From Rhodospirillaceae bacterium (GTDB lineage Bacteria; Pseudomonadota; Alphaproteobacteria; MPNO01; UBA2964), in assembly GCA_018660305.1 (NCBI GenBank), contig JABJKO010000164.1, forward strand, positions 1 through 20,590: a stretch of DNA of 20,590 nucleotides, given 5' to 3'. Made by a program: the position numbers and the translations under genes. The notes below the pieces were generated by a model. It ran no database searches. It saw only the letters and a program-made list of their open reading frames with translations, and was not told the DNA's origin. Below, piece after piece: positions 13,627 to 19,841 of this stretch. The stretch's first letter is position 1. Every line of letters starts with the position of its first letter.

Positions 13627-15132
13627 ATGCTCAAGCTTCGCCACATCGCGATTGATACCTATCCGGAAAACATGGCGCTGCTGTCCCGGTCCTGCACGGC
13701 CTATCGGGCGGAGGAATTTCACGCCCTGAAGAAAATTGAAATTTCCAATGATGGGCGCCGTCTGCTGTCTACTCTCGCCATCGCCGACGATCCAAATTTG
13801 GTCGGGCCCGATGAGATCGGCCTGGGGGATCAGGCGTTTCACCGGCTGGGGCTGCCCGAGGGCAGCCTGGTTCATATCGCCCAGGCGACGCCGCCGCACA
13901 GTCTCGAGGCAGTCCGCGCAAAGATCAGAGGGCAGACATTATCGCGTGAGGAAATCGAGGCGGTCATTGGCGATATTGCCGCTTACCGCTATTCGCCCAT
14001 GGAAATAGCCGCGTTTCTGATCGCCTCGGCGAGTTTTCTCACCACCGATGAGATGCTGAGTCTGACTCATGCCATGGCGAATGTCGGTAACCGGCTGGAA
14101 TGGGATATGCCGTTGGTGGTCGATAAGCATTGTATCGGCGGTATTCCGGGAAATCGAACGTCGATGATCGTGGTGCCCATCGTCGCGGCGCACGGGCTGC
14201 CCATACCAAAGACATCGTCGCGGGCCATAACCTCGCCGGCGGGAACGGCCGATACCATGGAGGTGCTCGCCAAGGTGGACATCACCATGGGCGCCATGCG
14301 CGATGTGGTCGAAAATGAAAAGGGATGCCTGGTGTGGGGTGGCCACGTGAATTTATCGCCCGCCGACGACGTGCTTATTTCCGTCGAACGGCCGCTGGGG
14401 ATCGATACGCCCGAACAGATGGTCGCCTCCATAATGTCCAAGAAGCTGGCGGCGGGGTCGACCCACCTTGTAATCGATATTCCCGTCGGGCCGACGGCGA
14501 AAGTTCGCACCCAGCGGGACGCCATCCGGTTGCGCAAAATGTTCGAATATGTGGGAAGCCAGATCGGGCTGGCTCTGGATGTGGTGATTACGGACGGCTC
14601 GCAGCCGGTCGGCCGCGGTATCGGGCCGGTCCTCGAGGCCCGAGACGTGATGGCCGTTTTGCGCAATGACCCGCTAGCGCCAGCCGATTTGCGCCAACGG
14701 GCGCTTCTGCTTGCCGGGCATGTTCTGGATTTTGATCCTGGTCTGAGAGGCGGTGTCGGATACACACGGGCCTGTGAGATTCTGGATTCGGGTCAGGCCT
14801 TGTCCGCCATGGAACGCATAATTGATGCGCAGGGACGCAGCAACATCGACCATGCGCTCGGTAATCTGATGCACGATGTGGTTGCATCGCAGAGCGGTAC
14901 CGTTCGAGCCATTGATTGCTATCAATTGGCCCGGATTGCGCGGCTTGCCGGCGCCCCGATGGATAAGGGGGCGGGTATCGATTTGATGAAAAAGATTGGT
15001 GATGTGGTGGAAGAAGGTGAGCTGCTCTACCGGATATATTCCTGCGTGCCATCGGACTTCGAATTCGCAAAGTCACTGGTAGAGGAGGGATCGGGCTTCA
15101 CCGTTTCTTCTTTTTCAAGTGCCGGACGCTGA
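13627..15132 (+). CDS. AMP/thymidine phosphorylase family protein (archaeal-type, about 500 residues)
   Basis: A 501-residue nucleoside/nucleotide phosphorylase. The N-terminal 85 residues form the extra beta-rich domain found in the archaeal-type branch (putative thymidine phosphorylase, AMP phosphorylase) and missing from the 440-residue DeoA. Landmarks are [15 protein letters not shown] at 165-179 (phosphate site), [15 protein letters not shown] at 196-210 (signature) and [12 protein letters not shown] at 323-334. Characterised archaeal members split AMP and other NMPs with phosphate to the base and ribose-1,5-bisphosphate; the activity of this bacterial branch is less certain. The start has AGGGA 8 nt upstream. 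The stop is 3 bp before the PRPP synthetase-like gene, so the two are co-translated. The gene set points to nucleotide turnover during stress. Confidence 0.88.
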   Translation: MLKLRHIAIDTYPENMALLSRSCTAYRAEEFHALKKIEISNDGRRLLSTLAIADDPNLVGPDEIGLGDQAFHRLGLPEGSLVHIAQATPPHSLEAVRAKIRGQTLSREEIEAVIGDIAAYRYSPMEIAAFLIASASFLTTDEMLSLTHAMANVGNRLEWDMPLVVDKHCIGGIPGNRTSMIVVPIVAAHGLPIPKTSSRAITSPAGTADTMEVLAKVDITMGAMRDVVENEKGCLVWGGHVNLSPADDVLISVERPLGIDTPEQMVASIMSKKLAAGSTHLVIDIPVGPTAKVRTQRDAIRLRKMFEYVGSQIGLALDVVITDGSQPVGRGIGPVLEARDVMAVLRNDPLAPADLRQRALLLAGHVLDFDPGLRGGVGYTRACEILDSGQALSAMERIIDAQGRSNIDHALGNLMHDVVASQSGTVRAIDCYQLARIARLAGAPMDKGAGIDLMKKIGDVVEEGELLYRIYSCVPSDFEFAKSLVEEGSGFTVSSFSSAGR

Positions 15133-15135
15133 TCA

Positions 15136-16032
15136 ATGGCTAAGGGCACCGAGCTTTTCGCCATGCCGGGCTTTGCCGAATGTGCGGGGCGGTTGGCCGC
15201 CTTGTTGGGCATTCCCTGCAAGGGCGTCGATATACATTCTTTTCCCGATGGCGAGAGCCTCGTCACTGTCAGGAATTCGGCCCATACCGCGATCCTTTAT
15301 TGTTCGCTGGATTATCCCAATACCAAGCTCGTCGAGTTAACGCTCGCCGCGGCGGCATTACGGGATCAGGGCGTTGAACGGCTTATACTGATGGCCCCCT
15401 ACTTGTGTTACATGCGCCAGGATACCGCGTTTCACGCCGGGGAGGCGGTTAGTCAGCGGGTCATCGGTAACTGGTTGGCGGGACTCTTCGACCGGATTAT
15501 CACCGTCGACCCGCATCTTCATCGCACACCGGACATCAAAGACGTTTTTCCCGGTGCGGAAGCCGACGCGCTTTCCGCGACGTCTGCGTTGGCCGGGTTG
15601 ATACGCGATGATAATTGCTCAGAGGATTTTGTGCTGGTTGGCCCCGACGGGGAGTCCCGGCAGTGGGTACAACAGATTGCGGCGCTGCTTTCCGTTCCCA
15701 TGCTTATCGGCGACAAGGTTCGTGATGGCGATCGGAGGGTCCGCATCGATATTCCTCATAGGGAGCAGGTGAGCGGGCGGATTGCCTATGTCGTGGACGA
15801 CGTGGTTTCCAGTGGCGTGACATTGGCTACCAGCGCTGAATTACTGATAGAGTCGGGCGCGTCGCGGGTCGAAGTCATTGTCGTACACGCCCTTTGCGGA
15901 CCGGACGACCTCACCCGCATGAAGAACGCCGGTATTGCCCGGTTGCGATCCACCGATAGTGTTCTTCATCCGACAAATGCGGTTTCCCTGGCGCCGCTAT
16001 TGGCGGGCGCCCTGGAAAACGAAGTAGGCTGA
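15136..16032 (+). CDS. Diverged ribose-phosphate pyrophosphokinase (PRPP synthetase-like)
   Basis: A 298-residue type I phosphoribosyltransferase fold of the Prs family. The PRPP loop VVDDVVSSGVT is at 219-229, VDPHLHR at 124-130 stands where canonical enzymes have VDLHADQ, and PYLCYMRQD at 88-96 corresponds to the ATP-contact PYF-x-Y-x-RQD. The catalytic flexible loop (GGVKRAR in canonical enzymes) is replaced by GPDGESRQWVQQ at 169-180, losing the usual Lys-Arg pair. It is therefore a paralogue, possibly with altered chemistry, and not the housekeeping Prs. It is embedded between the phosphorylase (3-bp gap) and the beta-CASP nuclease (overlapping TGATG). The donor could be ribose-5-phosphate or a product of the phosphorylase; the sequence does not decide. 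Confidence 0.85.
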   Translation: MAKGTELFAMPGFAECAGRLAALLGIPCKGVDIHSFPDGESLVTVRNSAHTAILYCSLDYPNTKLVELTLAAAALRDQGVERLILMAPYLCYMRQDTAFHAGEAVSQRVIGNWLAGLFDRIITVDPHLHRTPDIKDVFPGAEADALSATSALAGLIRDDNCSEDFVLVGPDGESRQWVQQIAALLSVPMLIGDKVRDGDRRVRIDIPHREQVSGRIAYVVDDVVSSGVTLATSAELLIESGASRVEVIVVHALCGPDDLTRMKNAGIARLRSTDSVLHPTNAVSLAPLLAGALENEVG

Positions 16033-17630
16033 TGTCCATAATTTTGAAGTTTTGTGGCGCCGCCGGCACTGTGACCGGCTCCTGCTACTGGATCAGACAT
16101 CCGGGTGGCGAATTCCTCGTCGATTGCGGCCTGTTTCAGGGCTCGAAGACTCTCAAAGAGCTGAATTACGGACGCTTCCCGTTTGATCCCGCGAAGCTCG
16201 ATTTCGTGTTGCTGACCCACGCCCATATCGATCATTCGGGCATGATCCCCAAACTGATCAAGCGCGGCTTCGCCGGCCCGGTTTACGCAACGGCGGGAAC
16301 CCGCGATCTGTTGTCTTATATGCTGCCTGACAGCGGTTATATCCATGAAACAGAGGTCGAGCATCTCAACCGGCGAAATGTCCAGCGCGGCAAACCGAAG
16401 GTCCATCCCATTTATACCCGCGCCGATGGAGTGGCGGCGCTGAACAGTTTCCGGAACGTTGATTACGGCCATTGGGTGGATATGGGTGAGGGCATTCGGG
16501 CGCGGCTCTGGAATGCGGGCCATATTCTGGGCGCGGCGTCCATCGAATTGGAGATGGCGACCGGAAATCGTGATCAGCGCGTCCTCCGATTGTTGTTTTC
16601 GGGCGATATCGGTCCCGATCACAAGCTGTTCCATCCGGATCCCGAGGCGCCGCAAAATCTCGATTTCGTGTTCTGCGAGGCGACCTATGGGGGGCGCAAA
16701 CGAACCCATGCGACGCCCCAACTGCGCCGCCAAATTCTAACGGAGGAGGTCAAAAAGGCCCTGGACCATGACGGCATTCTCCTGATCCCGTCCTTCGCTG
16801 TGGAACGGACCCAGGAATTACTGGCTGACCTGTCGTCCCTTATGGTCGAGGGCAATATCCCAAAGGTCCCGGTTTTTCTGGATTCGCCGCTGGCCATAAA
16901 AGCGACGGAAGTTTTTGCCGAACACGCTGCTGAGCTTCAAGATCTTGATGGCCAGACGGACCTCTTTCATAACCCTGATATTCACTTCACCGAGACGGTG
17001 GATCAAAGCAAAGCCATTGCCCGCTTCGAGAGTGGCTGCATCATTCTCGCGGCAAGCGGCATGTGCGATGCGGGTCGTATTCGTCACCATCTAAAAAGAT
17101 ATCTGTGGCGCAAAAACGCGACGGTGCTGCTGGTCGGGTATCAGGCGCCGGGGACGCTGGGGAGTTTGTTGGCCAGAGGGGTTTCCGCCGTGCGCATTCA
17201 AGGCGAGGAGATTCAGGTCAAGGCAAGCATCCGTCAAATCGATGTCTATTCCGGTCACGCCGATGGCGAGGGATTGCTCGCCTGGATGAAGGCCCGGCTG
17301 CCCATAAAGCGGACGACCTATTTGACACATGGAGAAGAGGACGGGCTGGCCGCCTTGCGCGCTGATCTGGTCGGTGCCGGCGCCCCGGAGGACCGTGTCG
17401 TTATTCCCCGGCTGGATGACGAATTCGATCTTCTTGGCGATGGCACTGAAATAGCGCTCCAACGTGCGCCGCGGCGTCTCACCCCCGAGGCAGTCAGTCA
17501 TCCCGATTGGCATAACGACCTTGCGCAATTCTCTCTCGATCTCCGCGAAATTCTTGAAAACAGCGCCGATAATAAGGCTCGGCAGACGGTTCTCAGGCAG
17601 TTGCAACGCACGCTGGACGACCGGTCCTAG
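16032..17630 (+). CDS. Beta-CASP metallo-beta-lactamase RNase-like protein (CPSF/YSH1 type)
   Basis: A 532-residue protein with a metallo-beta-lactamase domain split by a beta-CASP domain. Zinc ligands are visible: HAHIDH at 63-68, H164 in GHILGA, D192 in SGDIG, and H433 in THGEED. Beta-CASP motif A is E216 in CEATYG and a C-type motif is H409 in SGHADG. All catalytic residues are present, so RNase activity is likely. It lacks the N-terminal KH domains of archaeal CPSF proteins. The C-terminal 70 residues end in a helical tail of unknown use. The ATG overlaps the stop of the PRPP synthetase-like gene, making it the third gene of the operon. Together they suggest RNA-to-nucleotide-to-PRPP recycling, which is inference. 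Confidence 0.9.
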   Translation: MSIILKFCGAAGTVTGSCYWIRHPGGEFLVDCGLFQGSKTLKELNYGRFPFDPAKLDFVLLTHAHIDHSGMIPKLIKRGFAGPVYATAGTRDLLSYMLPDSGYIHETEVEHLNRRNVQRGKPKVHPIYTRADGVAALNSFRNVDYGHWVDMGEGIRARLWNAGHILGAASIELEMATGNRDQRVLRLLFSGDIGPDHKLFHPDPEAPQNLDFVFCEATYGGRKRTHATPQLRRQILTEEVKKALDHDGILLIPSFAVERTQELLADLSSLMVEGNIPKVPVFLDSPLAIKATEVFAEHAAELQDLDGQTDLFHNPDIHFTETVDQSKAIARFESGCIILAASGMCDAGRIRHHLKRYLWRKNATVLLVGYQAPGTLGSLLARGVSAVRIQGEEIQVKASIRQIDVYSGHADGEGLLAWMKARLPIKRTTYLTHGEEDGLAALRADLVGAGAPEDRVVIPRLDDEFDLLGDGTEIALQRAPRRLTPEAVSHPDWHNDLAQFSLDLREILENSADNKARQTVLRQLQRTLDDRS

Positions 17631-17674
17631 AGCGGTATCCGGCTAAATGAGAGACGTGCAGGGATCTCTTTGTG

Positions 17675-17695
17675 CTGGTTGCACACCAGTATAAG
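17675..17695 (+). promoter_or_regulatory. Putative promoter with overlapping dyads upstream of the small protein/Hsp20 genes
   Basis: A dyad CTGGT-tgcac-ACCAG (17675-17689) overlaps a second one, GTGC-tggtt-GCAC (17672-17684). TATAAG at 17690-17695 follows directly as a -10 candidate, with CTTTGT at 17668-17673 a poor -35. No sigma-32 consensus and no CGTA-N4-TACG element is seen here. The dyad between the boxes looks like an operator position. Confidence 0.3.
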
Positions 17696-17780
17696 GACTT
17701 CTGCGTAGGTAGTCTGACGAACTTTCGATTGGCCTCGAAAACCACGATCTTTGGGGGGCAACATCGAAGGGAATTGGAAT

Positions 17781-18005
17781 ATGGCTCTGTCACGGCACTC
17801 AATAGAAGACCTGATCGACCTCGTCGAAATCAAGGTTTCCGCCATGGAAATTCATAACCGGGACGACGCCGTGGAGCTTGAGAGCCTGGCGGCGACATGG
17901 TCGGAGTTGATCACCCAGCTGGCGGACAGAAAAGCCGCACGGGACGGGCTTTCCGTCGTGATGTTCGAGCCGCCGAGCCATGCGCGTGATCGCGCGGTCG
18001 CCTGA
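17781..18005 (+). CDS. Small helical protein of 74 residues, unknown function
   Basis: I do not recognise it. The sequence MALSRHSIEDLIDLVEIK and the following helix-forming segment to about residue 52 suggest two amphipathic helices; the C-terminal 20 residues are basic and polar. No cysteine and no membrane segment are present. ATG 17781 has GAAGG about 10 nt upstream; a TTG further upstream at 17751 is less likely. It lies 46 bp before hsp20 on the same strand and is probably co-transcribed with it. The gene's codon use and GC-rich third positions are like its neighbours, which supports it being real. Confidence 0.6.
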   Translation: MALSRHSIEDLIDLVEIKVSAMEIHNRDDAVELESLAATWSELITQLADRKAARDGLSVVMFEPPSHARDRAVA

Positions 18006-18021
18006 TCCTGCCGGTCACGCC

Positions 18022-18045
18022 GCTCAATTGAAATATTGAAGGAGC
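18022..18045 (+). promoter_or_regulatory. Possible hairpin masking the hsp20 ribosome binding site
   Basis: GCTCAAT (18022-18028) can pair with ATTG (18035-18038) and GAGC (18042-18045), with AAG bulged. This buries half of the AAGGAG ribosome binding site of hsp20. A short, A/U-containing stem with a bulge opposite the ribosome binding site is how ROSE-like RNA thermometers of alphaproteobacterial small heat-shock genes work. The stem is only eight pairs and unproven. Confidence 0.3.
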
Positions 18046-18051
18046 AAACCG

Positions 18052-18489
18052 ATGGTGGAAAAAGCGCATACCGCAGGCGCAAACCTGGCAGGTTGGTATC
18101 CCACAATTCTGGGGCCGTTGCAGGGTATGGGAAAACACATCGCGGAGTTCATTTTGCCGCAATCTGACGCCGCGGCGACCGAAGCGCACTATGAAATCAA
18201 TCTGGAACTTCCCGGCGTGTCGCTCGATGAAATCAAAATCGATCTGCATGACAACAATCTCATCGTGCATGGCGAAAAACGGACCCAGAAGGAAGAAAAA
18301 GGCAAGACGTACTTCTTTTCTGAACGGACGTTTGGCGCTTTCCAGCGCTCGTTCCGGCTTCCTCCCAATGTGGAGGCGGACAAGATCTCCGCAGCCTTCA
18401 AGGACGGCATCCTTTCCATTCAGGTGCCAAAGGAAGGCGCTGGTAACGATAAAGCGCGCCGTATCGAGATTACCCAGCATGCTGACTGA
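18052..18489 (+). CDS. Hsp20/alpha-crystallin small heat-shock protein
   Basis: A 145-residue protein with an alpha-crystallin domain at about 43-140: YEINLELPGVSLDEIKIDL at 45-63, GEKRTQKEEKGKTYFFSER in the middle, and the closing motif AFKDGILSIQVPK at 116-128. A C-terminal RRIEI gives the I-x-I oligomer-locking motif. Such proteins hold unfolded proteins in the cytoplasm without ATP. The variable N-terminal arm is about 40 residues. AAGGAG lies 7 nt before the ATG, partly inside a possible hairpin. The gene lies in a row with the small protein at 17781 and the DksA-like gene. HspX, a protein of the same family, is the hallmark of the mycobacterial DosR regulon. Confidence 0.95.
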   Translation: MVEKAHTAGANLAGWYPTILGPLQGMGKHIAEFILPQSDAAATEAHYEINLELPGVSLDEIKIDLHDNNLIVHGEKRTQKEEKGKTYFFSERTFGAFQRSFRLPPNVEADKISAAFKDGILSIQVPKEGAGNDKARRIEITQHAD

Positions 18490-18581
18490 CGCGCGTTTAG
18501 TAGGGGCAAGCGCCGGCATCCATGGCGGTCAATTGTGTCCATGAAAACATCCGTTGAGTGACGATAGTCGAGGAATGAAAT

Positions 18582-18914
18582 ATGAAACAGCTCCGCACCA
18601 TTAAGAAGCAATTGGAAGAACGCCTCAAAGAACTTGGCGCAAGAGTAGAAGATATCGAAGACGATCTGCGGACACCGCGGAGTGCCGGCTGGGAAGACCG
18701 GGCCACCGAGATCGAGGGGGACGAAGTGCTGGACGCGCTGGAAGAAACGGCCCATGCAGAAATAGGAGAAATACTCGCCGCGCTACGAAGAATAGAGGAT
18801 GGCACCTATGCCACCTGTGCCCGCTGCGGCGAAAAGATCAACGAAAAGCGTCTGGAAGCCCTGCCATACGCCATTGAGTGCATTCAATGCGCCGAATCTG
18901 GCCGACCTGATTAA
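18582..18914 (+). CDS. DksA/TraR-family C4 zinc-finger protein
   Basis: A 110-residue protein: a coiled-coil N-terminal half (KQLRTIKKQLEERLKELGA and a second helix around 45-70) and a zinc finger, C-x2-C (CARC at 85-88) then C-x2-C (CIQC at 106-109 by rough count). DksA-type proteins insert their coiled coil into the RNA polymerase secondary channel and work with ppGpp. The exact D-x-x-D-x-A tip of E. coli DksA is not present; the tip region reads WEDRATEIEGDEVLD, common in the shorter TraR/YocK-like branch. AGGA precedes the ATG by 8 nt. The gene lies 92 bp after hsp20 and may share its transcript. A role in reshaping transcription during growth arrest is plausible. Confidence 0.88.
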   Translation: MKQLRTIKKQLEERLKELGARVEDIEDDLRTPRSAGWEDRATEIEGDEVLDALEETAHAEIGEILAALRRIEDGTYATCARCGEKINEKRLEALPYAIECIQCAESGRPD

Positions 18915-18926
18915 ATTTGAAAGGAA

Positions 18927-18957
18927 GACTCTTTAGCAGCCTGCTAGCTGTGGAGTC
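18927..18957. terminator. Possible bidirectional hairpin between the DksA-like and rhodanese genes
   Basis: GACTC (18927-18931) pairs with GAGTC (18953-18957), enclosing the tight palindrome TAGCAG-c-CTGCTA (18934-18946). It lies in the 71-bp gap between convergent genes. No T-run follows, so termination is only suggested by position and structure. Confidence 0.35.
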
Positions 18958-18985
18958 CTCACCAGGTTGTTCATTGGGCGCCGGG

Positions 18986-19363
18986 CTATTTGTCCCGCGC
19001 GGCGCGCCAAGCGGCGTAGCCGCCGCCAAGCGAAGAAACATCCTTGTATCCCATGTCGAGTAAGGTCTTGGCCGCGAGTGCCGAACGGCCGCCGGTGCCA
19101 CAGTAGAGAATGACATGGAGATCGGGGTGTAGCGCTTCGTTATAGGCCGGGCTTTCGGGATCCGCCTGGAATTCAAGGAGGCCGCGGGGGGCATGCACCG
19201 AACCGGGTATGGAGCCGTCGTCCTCGCGCTCGACGGTTTCGCGTACGTCAACCAATACCGCCCCTGTATCGTCCAGATAATAAAGCAGATCCGACACGGA
19301 AACTGTCTCGATCACCGCATTGGCCTCGGCGAGCATCGCCTTGAATCCATGTTTGAGCATCAT
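18986..19363 (-). CDS. Single-domain rhodanese-like sulfurtransferase
   Basis: A 125-residue rhodanese domain. The usual VDVRE is at 38-42, IPGSVHAPRG at 52-61, and the active-site loop is CGTGGRS at 88-94 with catalytic Cys88. The ending LGGGYAAWRAA is typical. A six-residue active loop after the cysteine suggests sulfur transfer rather than phosphatase function. No signal peptide or membrane segment is seen, so it should be cytoplasmic. AAGGAG precedes the tandem ATGATG, so either the first ATG (19363) or the second (19360) may be used. It lies 9 bp downstream of the 68-residue gene and shares its promoter with the CGTA-N4-TACG element. Sulfur handling could relate to redox stress or Fe-S repair. 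Confidence 0.92.
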   Translation of the reverse strand: MMLKHGFKAMLAEANAVIETVSVSDLLYYLDDTGAVLVDVRETVEREDDGSIPGSVHAPRGLLEFQADPESPAYNEALHPDLHVILYCGTGGRSALAAKTLLDMGYKDVSSLGGGYAAWRAARDK

Positions 19364-19372
19364 GTCTCTCCT

Positions 19373-19579
19373 TTACTCAGGCTTGTTTCCGGCCTTGAAC
19401 TCGGCGGATAGTTCCTTCTCCATCCGGACAAGATCGTCGGGTAATGGCATGCCCATTGCCCGCATGCCGTCGAGGGTCTGGCGCAGCTTCATATAAATCT
19501 CATGGGCGTCGCCGGGTTCGCCTTCCATTTCTTCCAGAAGTTCCAGAACCGCCGCCTCGATCTCCTGTTTGTCCAACAT
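19373..19579 (-). CDS. Small acidic helical protein of 68 residues, unknown function
   Basis: I do not recognise a family. The N-terminal half is acidic and helical (KQEIEAAVLELLEEMEGE), followed by DAHEIYMKLRQTLDGMRAMGMPLPDDLVRMEKELSAEF, which looks like two further helices. No cysteine is present. AGGAGG lies 5 nt before the ATG, a strong ribosome binding site. The stop is 9 bp before the rhodanese start, so the pair is an operon. A perfect palindrome is centred 108.5 bp upstream with TATAAA at 19647-19652 as the -10, which suggests the gene is a strong member of the regulon. It could be an adaptor or partner of the rhodanese. Confidence 0.75.
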   Translation of the reverse strand: MLDKQEIEAAVLELLEEMEGEPGDAHEIYMKLRQTLDGMRAMGMPLPDDLVRMEKELSAEFKAGNKPE

Positions 19580-19681
19580 CGTGTCCTCCTAGGTGCTGTC
19601 AGGCGGAGCACATTTCCACCTTTCCCGCCCGGAAATTGATTGTCGCTTTATAGATGGAGAAAGTCCGGGGGCCGCGATATA

Positions 19682-19693
19682 CGTATGATTACG
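19682..19693 (-). promoter_or_regulatory. CGTA-N4-TACG operator of the 68-residue protein/rhodanese promoter
   Basis: Perfect palindrome CGTA-tgat-TACG centred at 19687.5. On the minus strand it is followed by GCGGCCC and CTATAAAG; the -10 TATAAA (19647-19652) puts the transcription start near 19640 and the operator at about -47. An extra inverted half-site lies at 19701-19706 (ATTACG-N7-CGTAAT), towards the FixL gene, so the region may serve both directions. Confidence 0.68.
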
Positions 19694-19841
19694 ACCAAGG
19701 CGTAATCAGGTCCGGTAATTTGAAGCCGGTAGAGGGAGGATTGGTTGGGGTTGGTGACGTCGCAGGCCCTTGCATGACGCCCATGATCAATGCCAGTTTT
19801 TGAAGATATTCTTTGCTGCGGTCAGGGAAACTCAGGGCCAT

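Noticed and set aside
17650..17669. AGAGA...TCTCT hairpin as terminator of the nuclease operon
   Set aside because: Only five pairs with a 10-nt loop and three following T residues; not convincing.
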